Both the position numbers and the translations under genes were made by a program. Source: Alphaproteobacteria bacterium (GTDB lineage: Bacteria; Pseudomonadota; Alphaproteobacteria; JAAEOK01). From it: a DNA stretch of 64,000 bases. The stretch spans positions 1 through 64,000 of the forward strand of contig JAAEOK010000018.1 of the NCBI GenBank assembly GCA_024244705.1. The letters run 5' to 3'. Under the pieces are notes generated by a model. That model was not told the origin of the DNA. It saw only the letters and a list, made by a program, of their open reading frames with translations, and did no database searches. Of the stretch, positions 1 to 8,905 are shown piece by piece (position 1 is the first letter of the stretch; each line of letters opens with the position of its first letter).

Positions 1-55
1 CAAGATCCTCGATACGCCGCCACTGATCGGGTGTCAGTTCATATCGCTTGTTCAT
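1..55 (-). CDS. IS5-family transposase, N-terminal fragment (cut by the window edge)
   Basis: Eighteen codons are visible. They begin MNKRYELTPDQWRRIEDL, which matches the usual opening of IS5-family DDE transposases (xYELTDxQWxxIEPLLP). A GGAGG ribosome site lies about 7 nt before the ATG, inside the 3' arm of the palindrome at 61-88. The catalytic DDE residues lie off the window. It is probably an intact gene that continues to the left, but this cannot be judged from here. Confidence 0.65.
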   Translation of the reverse strand, partial: MNKRYELTPDQWRRIEDL

Positions 56-60
56 CCGTC

Positions 61-88
61 GGCCTCCAGATCATCGAATCTGGAGGCC
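61..88. repeat. Palindrome masking the transposase ribosome-binding site
   Basis: GGCCTCCAGAT (61-71) and ATCTGGAGGCC (78-88) form a perfect 11-bp stem with a 6-nt loop. Read on the minus strand, the 3' arm contains the GGAGG ribosome site of the transposase starting at 55. In a transcript that enters from outside the element the hairpin would hide the ribosome site. That device is known from other IS elements as protection against read-through activation. Confidence 0.7.
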
Positions 89-365
89 TATGAATCACAC
101 ATCACCGCAAAAATGAATCCTGAATGTCGATTGGCCCTAGGAGTCTGTCGGCGGTGACGCGTTCGCTCCACACAGCGGACTCCACGACCCATCTACTAAA
201 GCACAACAATTCGAGTGGTTTGTTGATCGGCAATCGGCTGAAAGTTGGCATCAGGCCTGATCGCAATTCGAGCCGATTGAGGGCCCCGCAACATACCCCC
301 AACAGGCGCCCACAAACCCGACACCGCGGAACCCACGACTACGACCAAAACCAACAGATAGCGCG

Positions 366-1982
366 CTAGAACAGCGGCTCGGTGCCGAACCCGCGCCACC
401 GTTCCGCCGCCTCGGCGCGAAAATCAGGCGTCCGCCTGCTGTGCCAACCGATAACGCGCTCGGATGCCGTGACCAAGTCCGGCAGCTCTCTCGCGTCGTC
501 GCAGGCCAGCTGAAGCTTTTCGGTCAATGACCGCAGGGTCCTAATATCGTTCAGATGGCCGAGCTGATCCTGCAAGGATATCAGTGACTTGCGGCAACGT
601 CGAAATTTTCGCCGCGGCATTACGGCGCCAAAGAACTCTATCGTGGAGCGCAAGTCTTTAAGCCCGATGCGCAACCGGTGAAGGTCGCGGTCGGTCAAGG
701 TCTCGAAATGCCGGCCGCGCTTCAGTAGCCGTTTACGGCGGCGGGCCAGATGGTCGCAGGCGTAATCTCGTACCGGCGCGGCGAGCAGACGCGCCGTCTT
801 TCCGCGCGCTCCATCGTTCCATCCCCGGCGATTGAGCCAGGCCGCGAGGGTCAAGACCAGACCCGCATAGTCGCGCGACCGCACTGTCCGCCGCCACGCG
901 TCATAGGCTCGTCTACGCTCCCTCTCGGCGATCTCCTTGAGGCGGAGCAGCCGGTCGTCGTTCTCGTAGTCTTCGAGCACCGGCGCCAGCATGTCGTTGA
1001 GAAACACATCCCAGTCGCGGGCAGGTCCGAGACCACGGGCCAGCCACTTCAACTCGCTCGACAGCCAAAGCGCGTGATCGGGCGACACCACCTTCCTGAA
1101 CACATTCAGCATCGACCGCATGCGGCGTGTCGCCACCCGCACCTGATGGACGCCCTCGGTATTGGTGCCATCGACCGCCGCGGTCTCGTTGATCAACCAA
1201 TGATTGAAACATTTCGACAAGATGACTTCGATCGCATCATCGAGGGGCCGATCGGGATTCAGGTCGGTGACCCAGCCGCCCGTCCGCACCGGGGCCTTGC
1301 CGACGGCGAGCGCATAGCCACGGGTCGACTTGCTCAGCGGCTCGACGCGTACCGGCACCTGATCGAATAGTGAAAGGGCGAAGTCGAGGATGGCCGATGG
1401 CGGGCCATCGATCAGCTCAAGCTCGATCTCGGCGATCGGTAGGGACCGTTTTCCGGCTTGGATCTCGCCGATGTCGAGGGCCGCTTCGACCGATACCGGT
1501 TTGCTGCCTTGGGCGTTGAACGTTAGCCGCCTGGTGTCACGGCGATAGGTGGTGCGAAACACCGGCCGCAGATCGCCGGGTCGAAACGGCCCGAGCTTTT
1601 CGCGCAGTGCCGGGTCGGTGATGAGCTCGAGGCTGGGCTGGGGGCCGGGCAATATCCATTGCCACTCGAGACGGTCCTGGATCGCGCCGCTTTGGTGTTC
1701 GCTAAACTTGACGGCCTGTTCGAACCGGCCTTCCGCGCGCCGAACGCGAAACGAAATGTTGCGTCGGTGCAGGCGGTTCTTGGTGGTGTCGTAATAGATG
1801 TTGTCGAACCTGCCGCGCGGGCGGCATTCGGTCGTCGGTCCGGAGAAACATTGGCTCTCCCACAGCGCGCTCAGGACTTCCGGCGCCGCACTCAGCTTGA
1901 GTTCGATTTCGACGTCGACTCGCTTCGAGTCGGCACCGAGCCCCCGTTTGGTGTGGTCGATGATCGAAGAATTTCGTTTCAT
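366..1982 (-). CDS. CYTH and CHAD domain-containing protein
   Basis: A 538-residue protein. The N-terminal CYTH (triphosphate tunnel) domain carries the signature ExExK as EIELK at residues 25-29. The C-terminal CHAD domain has its basic helical repeats, visible as VHQVRVATRRMRSML and LHRLRIGLKDLRSTI. CYTH proteins hydrolyse triphosphates or inorganic tripolyphosphate, and CHAD domains bind polyphosphate, so a role in polyphosphate metabolism is likely (family knowledge). I chose the ATG at 1982 because the longer reading frame to 2126 overlaps the divergent gene and its extra residues look non-coding. The protein is soluble with no signal peptide. Confidence 0.85.
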   Translation of the reverse strand: MKRNSSIIDHTKRGLGADSKRVDVEIELKLSAAPEVLSALWESQCFSGPTTECRPRGRFDNIYYDTTKNRLHRRNISFRVRRAEGRFEQAVKFSEHQSGAIQDRLEWQWILPGPQPSLELITDPALREKLGPFRPGDLRPVFRTTYRRDTRRLTFNAQGSKPVSVEAALDIGEIQAGKRSLPIAEIELELIDGPPSAILDFALSLFDQVPVRVEPLSKSTRGYALAVGKAPVRTGGWVTDLNPDRPLDDAIEVILSKCFNHWLINETAAVDGTNTEGVHQVRVATRRMRSMLNVFRKVVSPDHALWLSSELKWLARGLGPARDWDVFLNDMLAPVLEDYENDDRLLRLKEIAERERRRAYDAWRRTVRSRDYAGLVLTLAAWLNRRGWNDGARGKTARLLAAPVRDYACDHLARRRKRLLKRGRHFETLTDRDLHRLRIGLKDLRSTIEFFGAVMPRRKFRRCRKSLISLQDQLGHLNDIRTLRSLTEKLQLACDDARELPDLVTASERVIGWHSRRTPDFRAEAAERWRGFGTEPLF

Positions 1983-2205
1983 TGGCGCCAAGTCCAACGG
2001 GTTCCCTTTTCCCAGACTCGCCCAATCTTGGATTATGTGACGCGCTGGTACAAAGGAATTGTCGTTTTCCGGCCCTGATTCGCAAACTAAAATCGCCGAC
2101 AAGCGGTCCCATGCCGCGGCGGCCAAGGTAACTGGATCTCAGTGCCGGGCCGATATTGGCGGTATGCGATCCCCATCCGAGCCGCAAACCGGGAGTAAAC
2201 CGCCG

Positions 2206-2940
2206 ATGTCCAAGGGTTCATCCGAGGCCGTACCGATCGACCCCACCGAGCTGGATACGGCGGACAAGGGCAACACCCTGCGCGCCGCCATTCTCGGCGC
2301 CAATGACGGCTTGGTTTCCAACCTCAGCTTGGTGATGGGCGTGGCGGGCGCCGATTTCGCCCGCGAAACGGTGTTGGTTACGGGGTTGGTCGGCCTCCTC
2401 GCGGGGGCCTGTTCGATGGCCATGGGAGAATGGATTTCGGTCCATAACTCCCGCGAACTCTATGGGGCGCAGATCGCGCGCCAGAGCCGGGAATTCGATA
2501 ATCGCCCCGACCAGAAGCGGGCCGAGTTGGTGGCGATCTTTCAGGCGCGTGGGTTGACCGCGGAGGAAGCGGCAACCGTCGCCGAGCGCGAACTCGCCAA
2601 CCGAGAGCGAGCGATCCACACCCTGTCGGTAGAGGAGCTTCAGATCGATCCGCACGATCTCGGCGGTTCGCCATGGTCGGCCGCCCGGGCATCGTTCCTA
2701 TTATTTCCGACCGGCGCCATTTTCCCGATCCTGCCGTTTATTCTTGTCGACGGCGTAGAGGCGATCCTCGGCAGCATTGTCCTCAGCGGCATCGCGCTTT
2801 TCGCCTTTGGCGCGATTCCGACCCGGCTCACCGGGCTCGGTTTGTGGCGCGGCGGCTTGCGTCAGCTCGTCTTTGGCCTTGGCGCGGCCGGCGTGGCTTT
2901 CGGCGTCGGCCGCCTGCTCGGCGTCGCCATCAGCGGCTGA
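2206..2940 (+). CDS. VIT1/CCC1 family transporter (Fe/Mn)
   Basis: A 244-residue membrane protein of the VIT1/CCC1 family, which moves ferrous iron or manganese. The first helix carries the family motif AAILGANDGLVSNLSLVMGV, followed by ACSMAMGEWISV. Then comes a cytoplasmic helical segment of about 70 residues rich in Glu and Arg, typical of the metal-binding domain, and three C-terminal membrane segments. The start at 2206 is chosen for the GGGAG 10 nt upstream. An in-frame ATG at 2164 has no ribosome site. It is divergent from the CYTH-CHAD gene, and the true start leaves about 220 bp for two promoters. Confidence 0.88.
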   Translation: MSKGSSEAVPIDPTELDTADKGNTLRAAILGANDGLVSNLSLVMGVAGADFARETVLVTGLVGLLAGACSMAMGEWISVHNSRELYGAQIARQSREFDNRPDQKRAELVAIFQARGLTAEEAATVAERELANRERAIHTLSVEELQIDPHDLGGSPWSAARASFLLFPTGAIFPILPFILVDGVEAILGSIVLSGIALFAFGAIPTRLTGLGLWRGGLRQLVFGLGAAGVAFGVGRLLGVAISG

Positions 2941-2948
2941 GCCCGCCG

Positions 2949-3128
2949 CTAGGGTTTCCGGGTTGCTCCGGCGTCGAACGAAAGCACATAGTCGAGCACG
3001 CCGTGCCAGGCGTTTTCGAGGCAGGCCTGGACCGCGCCATCGATGCCCATGCAGGCGACAAGGGAGGCCGCGAGCTTTTCCTGATAGCTGCGGTTGGTAT
3101 CCGCTTCGCGATCGATCACCACTGCCAT
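2949..3128 (-). CDS. Small hypothetical protein (59 aa)
   Basis: An open frame of 59 codons beginning MAVVIDREADTNRSYQEK. A strong AGGAGG ribosome site lies 6 nt before the ATG. The composition is protein-like, with an amphipathic central helix that includes two Cys (about residues 25 and 33), and it has neither signal peptide nor membrane segment. It is convergent with the VIT transporter, with 8 bp between the stops. I do not recognise the family. The ribosome site and the good codon use argue that it is real. Confidence 0.6.
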   Translation of the reverse strand: MAVVIDREADTNRSYQEKLAASLVACMGIDGAVQACLENAWHGVLDYVLSFDAGATRKP

Positions 3129-3348
3129 TGCCGACCTCCTCGTTCGGCTTTCGTCTGCAACCCGTGACCGTCCACCCCGAATTTTCGCGAGCCGGCCCGG
3201 CTACGGTAAATATGAGATTAGCAATAGGCGGTTTCCGATCGGTTAATCGCGCTCGGAGTCCCTTGCGGCGATTGGGCGCATCGGGTTCACTAACACGCGT
3301 TCCACCGATCGGGACTCGACTTTATCGGGAACCGAGGAGAGGATTTCG

Positions 3349-4212
3349 ATGCGCCAGATTAATTCGACCGTATCCCGGTGTTTGATTGGTATTTTCGTGT
3401 TGTCGGCTATGGCGTTGGCGGCGGAATCGACGCGCGCCAATGACGACGCTGCCACGCTGGATCTCCATCAATTGGCGGCGCAAGGCCGGATGCCGGCTTC
3501 GGTCGATATCAAGACCGAAAACGACATCGTCTACCATAAGGCGAAGCACTACAGCGGTTATCCGCTTCGTAATCTGCTGGCGCTCATCCCCAAGCTCGAC
3601 GACTTGCGACGCGGCGGCGCCGAAATCGTTTTCACCGCCGAGGACGGCTACCGTGCGACGATGGGACTCGACGAAGCCCTGGCGGCGAACGGGGTCGTCG
3701 CGTTCCGCGACCTCGACGCGCCGGCGGGCAAAAAATGGGTGCCGTTCACGCATGGCAAACAGACTATCACGCCGGCGCCCTATTACCTTGTCTGGCCGAA
3801 ACAGGACCCTAGCAATTGGGCGTACTCGTGGCCCTATCAATTGGCGAAGATCGCCGTTCAGCCCTTCAGCGACGTCTTTGGCGCGGCGGTGCCAAAGGAC
3901 CCCAACGCCGCTGTTCGTGAAGGTTTCTATGTCTTCAAGACTTATTGCCTGCAATGCCATTCGGTGAACCTGTCCGGTGGTGATTTGGCTCCCGAGCTAA
4001 ACGTTCCCCGCAACATCACCGAATATTTGCAGCGTCCGGTGCTGGAGGCGTTCATCCACGACGTACCCAGCTTTCGCGCCGGATCCAAAATGCCGAGTTT
4101 CAAAGATGTCCTGGCCGCGAAGGACGTTACCCGCGCCGTCGACTATCTCGAGCACATGGCCCGCCAAAAGGCGTGTCACGATGCCGAGGCCTGCGCCGGC
4201 ATGGTTCGGTAA
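3349..4212 (+). CDS. Exported mono-heme cytochrome c with an N-terminal oxidoreductase-like domain
   Basis: A 287-residue protein. Residues 1-30 form a signal peptide. Residues 35-165 resemble the small periplasmic domains related to the molybdopterin-oxidoreductase fold (YPLRNLLALIP, then VFTAEDGYRATM), but I see no cofactor-binding Cys there. The C-terminal part is a cytochrome c domain with CLQCH at 200-204 and the probable Met ligand in GSKMPSF (Met248). It is the first gene of a run of five on the same strand, 13 nt before the FAD monooxygenase. It may pass electrons in the periplasm. The pairing with a cytosolic flavoprotein is unusual, so the shared task is unclear. Confidence 0.75.
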   Translation: MRQINSTVSRCLIGIFVLSAMALAAESTRANDDAATLDLHQLAAQGRMPASVDIKTENDIVYHKAKHYSGYPLRNLLALIPKLDDLRRGGAEIVFTAEDGYRATMGLDEALAANGVVAFRDLDAPAGKKWVPFTHGKQTITPAPYYLVWPKQDPSNWAYSWPYQLAKIAVQPFSDVFGAAVPKDPNAAVREGFYVFKTYCLQCHSVNLSGGDLAPELNVPRNITEYLQRPVLEAFIHDVPSFRAGSKMPSFKDVLAAKDVTRAVDYLEHMARQKACHDAEACAGMVR

Positions 4213-4225
4213 GGGAGCCCCGGCC

Positions 4226-5503
4226 ATGAGTGACACCAGGCCGACACGACGGCTCGAGACGCGGTGCTGCATTGTCGGCGGCGGGCCCGCGGGGATGGTG
4301 CTCGGCCTGCTCCTCGCGCGCGCCGGGGTCGAAATCGTTGTGCTCGAAAAGCATACCGATTTCCTCAGGGATTTCCGCGGCGATACCATTCATGCATCAA
4401 CACTGGAGCTGATGCACGAGCTTGGCCTGCTCGATCGGTTCCTTAAGCTGCCGCACCAGGAATCCCACCAGTTCGCCGCCTATTTCGGCGCCGCAAGTCC
4501 GGCCGTTATCGATTTCGCGCACCTGCCGACGCGGTGCAAATACATCGCCCTGATGCCGCAATGGGATTTTCTGGACTTCCTCGCCGCGCAGGGCCGGCGC
4601 TATCCCGGCTACGAGTTGCTGACCCGGACCGAGGCCGTAGACCTGATCGAGGCGGACGGCCGCGTCGTCGGCGTCCGCGCCGAAACCGCGAATGGCGCGC
4701 TGGAGGTTCGCGCCGATCTCGTCGTCGCGGCGGATGGCCGCCACTCTACCGTGCGCCAATGTGCCGGGTTCGAAGTCGTGGATCTCGGCGCGCCGATGGA
4801 CGTGTTGTGGACCCGTCTCCCGCGCCGCCCCACCGACGGCAGCGATCCAAACTTTCGCGCCGCTAGCGGACGGATCCTGGTGCTGATCGACCGCGGCGAT
4901 TATTGGCAATGCGCCTTCCTCATTCCGAAGGGCGGCTATGATGAGTTTCGCCGTCAGGGATTGCCGGCGTTCCGCGAAAGCATGGCGGCGATCGCGCCGT
5001 TCATGGCGGACCGGGTCGACCTGCTCACGGACTGGGACGATATCAAGCTGTTGACCGTGCGCGTCGACCGATTGCGCCAATGGTGGCGGCCCGGGCTTCT
5101 GTGTATCGGCGATGCCGCCCATGCGATGTCGCCAATCGGTGGGGTCGGCATCAACCTCGCCATACAGGATGCGGTCGCGGCGGCAAATATCCTCGCCGCA
5201 CCGCTGAGCGCGCAAGTCGTGACAGACGACCACTTGCGCCAAGTGCAACGGCGGCGGATGTTTCCGACCCGGGTCACTCAGCGCATTCAGCTCGCCATGC
5301 AGAACAGCATCATCAAGGAAGTGCTCGCCGGGCGGGGCGAGGTCACCACGCCGCTCCCGTTCCGTATGTTGCGATCGGTTCCCTGGCTGCGCCGTATTGC
5401 CGGCCGGCTCATCGCGGTCGGCATCCGTCCCGAGCATATCGGCACGCCGGATACCATGGCTGACGATTTATTATCCTCCCAGCCCTATGCCCAACAATCG
5501 TGA
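4226..5503 (+). CDS. FAD-dependent monooxygenase (PHBH family)
   Basis: A 425-residue flavoprotein of the class A (p-hydroxybenzoate hydroxylase) type. It has an N-terminal dinucleotide motif GGGPAGMVLGLLLARAG near residues 18-34, the RGDTIH segment that contacts FAD, and the second FAD motif GDAAHAMSPIGGVGINLAIQDA-like near residue 295. Such enzymes hydroxylate aromatic or polyketide rings with NAD(P)H and O2. The start at 4226 has GGGAG 8 nt upstream, and 13 nt separate it from the cytochrome gene. The substrate cannot be read from the sequence. Placement before acyl-CoA genes suggests it acts early in a degradation route. Confidence 0.85.
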   Translation: MSDTRPTRRLETRCCIVGGGPAGMVLGLLLARAGVEIVVLEKHTDFLRDFRGDTIHASTLELMHELGLLDRFLKLPHQESHQFAAYFGAASPAVIDFAHLPTRCKYIALMPQWDFLDFLAAQGRRYPGYELLTRTEAVDLIEADGRVVGVRAETANGALEVRADLVVAADGRHSTVRQCAGFEVVDLGAPMDVLWTRLPRRPTDGSDPNFRAASGRILVLIDRGDYWQCAFLIPKGGYDEFRRQGLPAFRESMAAIAPFMADRVDLLTDWDDIKLLTVRVDRLRQWWRPGLLCIGDAAHAMSPIGGVGINLAIQDAVAAANILAAPLSAQVVTDDHLRQVQRRRMFPTRVTQRIQLAMQNSIIKEVLAGRGEVTTPLPFRMLRSVPWLRRIAGRLIAVGIRPEHIGTPDTMADDLLSSQPYAQQS

Positions 5504-5572
5504 ACCGGGCGACATGACGCGACCGTGGCGAAGCACTATGATCGATCGCCTCGCAGCAAGCACGGCGAACCG

Positions 5573-6757
5573 ATGACGGACGCACTGCCCCCGGAACCTG
5601 ATATCGGTGAATCGGACCTCGATCGGATCAGAGCGTCGGTGGGCACGCTGTGCGCCGATTTTCCGGGCGCGTATTGGCGCCGGCTGGACGCGGAACGCGC
5701 TTACCCGACCGAATTCGTCGCGGCGCTGACCGAGAGCGGCTATCTCGCGGTTCTCATACCCGAGGCCTATGGCGGCAGCGGCCTCGGCCTGCGCGCGGCG
5801 TCGGCGATCCTCGAAGAGATCCACAAGAGCGGCGGCAACAGCGCCGCCTGTCACGCGCAAATGTACATCATGGGAACCATTCTGCGGCACGGCTCGGAAG
5901 CGCAGAAACAGGATTGGCTGCCACGGATCGCTTCGGGGGAATTGCGCCTCCAGGCATTCGGCGTTTCCGAACCGACCAGCGGTACCGACACGTTGAGCTT
6001 GCGTACGACGGCCCGCCGCGACGGTGACGAATATGTGATCAACGGGCAGAAAGTCTGGACCTCCCGGGCCGAGCATTCCGATCTCATGCTGCTGCTGGCG
6101 CGAACGACGCCGCGCGACGAGGCGACCGAACGCACCGGGGGCCTCTCGACCTTCCTCGTCGATATGCGCTCGGCGCTCGGCGACGGCCTGACCGTGAAAC
6201 CGATCGCGACCATGATCAACCACAGCACGACCGAGGTGTTCTTCGACGATCTGCGCATCCCGGCCGAAAACCTAGTTGGCGAGGAGGGCAGGGGGTTCCG
6301 CTACGTGCTCGACGGCATGAACGCGGAACGGGTCCTGATCGCTGCCGAGTGCATCGGCGACGCTCGTTGGTTCATCGCCAAGGCGACCGGCTACGCCACC
6401 GAGCGCCATGTTTTCGGCCGCCCGATCGGCCAGAACCAGGGCGTCCAGTTTCCCATCGCCCGAGCCTACGCGATGACCGAAGCGGCCGATCTGATGGTGC
6501 GCAAGGCGGCGGCCCTGTTCGATGCCGGCCGGTCGATCGGGGAGCAGGCCAATATCGCCAAGCTGCTCGCTTCCGAAGCGTCGTGGCAGGCCGCCGAGAT
6601 GTGCCTGCAGACCCATGGCGGCTATGGTTTCGCGGTCGAGTACGACATAGAGCGCAAGTTCCGTGAAACCCGCCTCTATCAGATCGCGCCGATCTCGACC
6701 AACATGATCCTGGCCTACGTCGCCGAGCATGTTCTGGGCCTGCCGAGATCATATTGA
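5573..6757 (+). CDS. Acyl-CoA dehydrogenase family protein
   Basis: A 394-residue flavoenzyme with the full three-domain ACAD layout. Visible are the FAD loop FGVSEPTSGTD near residue 130, KVWTS near residue 155, the C-terminal four-helix bundle and LQTHGGYGF. The catalytic Glu of the medium-chain enzymes (in YEGTSE) is absent: this region reads YQIAPIST. A Glu does occur in MNAERVL, which aligns with the alternative base position of isovaleryl-CoA dehydrogenase. The start at 5573 is the ATG. A GTG at 5525 is possible. The stop overlaps the next start (TGATG). Confidence 0.85.
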   Translation: MTDALPPEPDIGESDLDRIRASVGTLCADFPGAYWRRLDAERAYPTEFVAALTESGYLAVLIPEAYGGSGLGLRAASAILEEIHKSGGNSAACHAQMYIMGTILRHGSEAQKQDWLPRIASGELRLQAFGVSEPTSGTDTLSLRTTARRDGDEYVINGQKVWTSRAEHSDLMLLLARTTPRDEATERTGGLSTFLVDMRSALGDGLTVKPIATMINHSTTEVFFDDLRIPAENLVGEEGRGFRYVLDGMNAERVLIAAECIGDARWFIAKATGYATERHVFGRPIGQNQGVQFPIARAYAMTEAADLMVRKAAALFDAGRSIGEQANIAKLLASEASWQAAEMCLQTHGGYGFAVEYDIERKFRETRLYQIAPISTNMILAYVAEHVLGLPRSY

Positions 6758-7893
6758 TGGCGGGGGCGTTGGAAGGTGTTTTGGTGGTTTCCCTCGATCA
6801 GGCGGTGGCGGCGCCGTTCACCACGTCGCGCCTCGCCGACGCCGGCGCTCGGGTGATCAAGGTCGAACGTCCGGGCGGCGATTTCGCCCGCGGCTACGAC
6901 GACGTCGTGCGAGGCCTGAGCAGCCATTTCGTATGGCTAAACCGGGGCAAGGAATCGATCGAGCTCGACCTCAAGGAGCCGAACGACGCGGCGCTCCTCA
7001 CGCGGATGATCGCCGGCGCCGATGTTTTCGTACAGAACCTGGCGCCCGGCGCGGCGTCGCGCGCCGGCTTCGATTCCGATGCCCTCCGCGCCCGCCATCC
7101 GCGCCTCGTCACCTGCGACATCAGCGGCTATGGCGAAGACGGTCCCTATCGCGATATGAAGGCCTATGACCTGCTGATCCAATCCGAGTCGGGTCTGGCA
7201 TCGATTACCGGCCGCGCCGAGGGCCCCGGCCGGGTCGGCGTATCGGTGGTCGACATCTCGGCCGGTATGTATGCGCTGGTCGGCATTCTGGAGGCGCTTT
7301 ACGAGCGCGCCACGACCGGGCGGGGCAAAGGCATCAAGGTTTCGCTGTTCGACAGCATCGCCGATTGGATGTCGGTTCCGTTCCTGTTTCAGGACCAAGC
7401 CGGAATCACGCCCCAGCGCATCGGACTGAACCATCCGTCGATCGCACCTTACGGCGTCTTTCGCACCCGCGACGAGCGCGACGTCGTCATTTCGATCCAG
7501 AACGAACGGGAATGGGAAAGCTTCTGCGCGACCGTGCTGGAACGCCCGGCCATGGCTGCCGAGCCGCGCTTCGGCGGCAATGTGGCGCGGACGGAAAACC
7601 GGGAGGCGTTGGAAGCGATCATCAGGGAGGTGATCGGCGATATCGATCACGCGACACTGATCGATCGGCTGCGGCGGGGCCGCATCGCGTTCGGCAACCT
7701 CAATTCAATGGAAGATTTTTGCCGCCACCCGCAACTGCGGCGGTCGCCGGTGGCGACACCGGCGGGCATTGTCGACGCGGTCGGCGATCCGATCCGGGAC
7801 GGCGACGGCGATCGCCTGTTCGGTCCGGTGCCGGGTTTGAACGAACATGGTGCCGCCCTTCGTGCCGAATTCGGCGACCGGGGTGAGGGATGA
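6757..7893 (+). CDS. Class III (CaiB/BaiF) CoA-transferase
   Basis: A 378-residue family III CoA-transferase. The N terminus reads LEGVLVVSLDQAVAAPF, with the family's R-L-ADAGARVIKVERP segment. The likely catalytic Asp lies in VSVVDISAGMYA near residue 167. These enzymes move CoA between carboxylic acids through an enzyme-bound anhydride. The ATG overlaps the upstream stop by one base, and its own stop overlaps the next ATG (ATGA). Because the next gene is a mesaconyl-C4-CoA hydratase relative, an intramolecular or intermolecular mesaconyl-CoA or methylmalyl-type transferase is plausible. That assignment is an inference from context. Confidence 0.85.
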   Translation: MAGALEGVLVVSLDQAVAAPFTTSRLADAGARVIKVERPGGDFARGYDDVVRGLSSHFVWLNRGKESIELDLKEPNDAALLTRMIAGADVFVQNLAPGAASRAGFDSDALRARHPRLVTCDISGYGEDGPYRDMKAYDLLIQSESGLASITGRAEGPGRVGVSVVDISAGMYALVGILEALYERATTGRGKGIKVSLFDSIADWMSVPFLFQDQAGITPQRIGLNHPSIAPYGVFRTRDERDVVISIQNEREWESFCATVLERPAMAAEPRFGGNVARTENREALEAIIREVIGDIDHATLIDRLRRGRIAFGNLNSMEDFCRHPQLRRSPVATPAGIVDAVGDPIRDGDGDRLFGPVPGLNEHGAALRAEFGDRGEG

Positions 7894-8753
7894 AACCGGA
7901 CCTCGAACGGCTCGCGGAATGGGTCGGACGCGCCGAGACAACCCAAGACGTGGTAACGGCGAGGAAGGTCGCGGCGATGGCGGCCACGCTCGACCGCGAC
8001 GACCCGCCACCGCAAGACGGCGATCCGCTGCCGCCGCTGTGGCACTGGATGTTCCATGCCCCGATCGTGCGCGTTTCCGAGGTCGGGCCCGACGGCCATC
8101 CGGCGCTGGGCGGGTTCATGCCACCGGTCCCGCTGCCGCAACGCATGTTCGCCGGCGGCCGGCTGTGGTTCCGGCGTCCGGTGCGCGTCGGCGAGGCGAT
8201 CGAACGCCGCGCCGAGATTGCCGCCGTCACGCCCAAGACCGGCTCCAGCGGTGAATTGGTATTCGTCACCGTTCGTCACCTGATCTCGACCGCGGCGGGC
8301 GTGGCCATCGAGGAAGAACAGGACATCGTCTACCGCGAAGCCGTCGCCTTGCGACCGGGAGAACGGGCGCCTGCCGAGGTTTCGGGACTGCCCTGGCGGC
8401 GACGGATCACGCCCGGACCGGTGATGCTTTTCCGCTATTCGGCGCTGACCTTCAACGGCCACCGTATCCACTACGACTGGCCCTATGCGACGCGGGAGGA
8501 GGGCTACCCCGGACTGGTCGTACACGGCCCGCTGATCGCGACCTATCTGGCCGAGCTGTGCCGTGACAGCAACGACGGCCGTGCCCTCGAGAGCTTCGCC
8601 TTTCGTGCCCGCGCCCCGCTTTTCGATACCGCGCCGTTCGAAGTCGCCGGCGGCCCGGCGGCGGCCGGCGACGCCTGTACGTTGATCGCGACCGGGCCCG
8701 GCGGAGAAACGGCAATGACCGCGACGGCGACACTCGCGCGCGCGCCGGGCTGA
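7890..8753 (+). CDS. Mesaconyl-C4-CoA hydratase-like, double hotdog (FAS1-like/MaoC) protein
   Basis: A 287-residue tandem hotdog protein. The first half is a FAS1-like dehydratase domain (LWHWMFHAP, then GGRLWFRRPVRVGE). The second half is a MaoC-like domain (RYSALTFNGHRIHYDWPYA, then GLVVHGPLIATYL) carrying the Asp/His hydratase site. The closest named group I recognise is mesaconyl-C4-CoA hydratase, also called HTD2-type 3-hydroxyacyl-thioester dehydratase. It is the last gene of the catabolic operon and is translationally coupled to the CoA-transferase by ATGA. The substrate is inferred from family and neighbours. Confidence 0.8.
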   Translation: MKPDLERLAEWVGRAETTQDVVTARKVAAMAATLDRDDPPPQDGDPLPPLWHWMFHAPIVRVSEVGPDGHPALGGFMPPVPLPQRMFAGGRLWFRRPVRVGEAIERRAEIAAVTPKTGSSGELVFVTVRHLISTAAGVAIEEEQDIVYREAVALRPGERAPAEVSGLPWRRRITPGPVMLFRYSALTFNGHRIHYDWPYATREEGYPGLVVHGPLIATYLAELCRDSNDGRALESFAFRARAPLFDTAPFEVAGGPAAAGDACTLIATGPGGETAMTATATLARAPG

Positions 8754-8905
8754 GACGGCGGCGCGACACGGGCTTGCCTCCCGGACCGACCTTGGCCGGG
8801 ATTGATGCTTCGACCCATCCCTGTAACAATGACGGGGACGAATCGCGGGGACGGAACCGGTCGATGGCAATCGAAGGGTGCACAATTCGCTTAGCCGGCG
8901 GCTGG

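Larger units (their letters stand above)
1..151 (-). mobile_element. End of an IS5-type insertion sequence, truncated by the window edge
   Basis: This stretch holds the first codons of a transposase and its leader. Upstream of the start lies a perfect 11-bp palindrome. Further out, at 135-151, is CCTAGGAGTCTGTCGG, whose complement resembles terminal inverted repeats seen on many alphaproteobacterial IS5-family elements. I place the element boundary near 136-151 by resemblance only. The other end lies outside the window, so neither the terminal repeat nor a target duplication can be confirmed. Confidence 0.6.
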
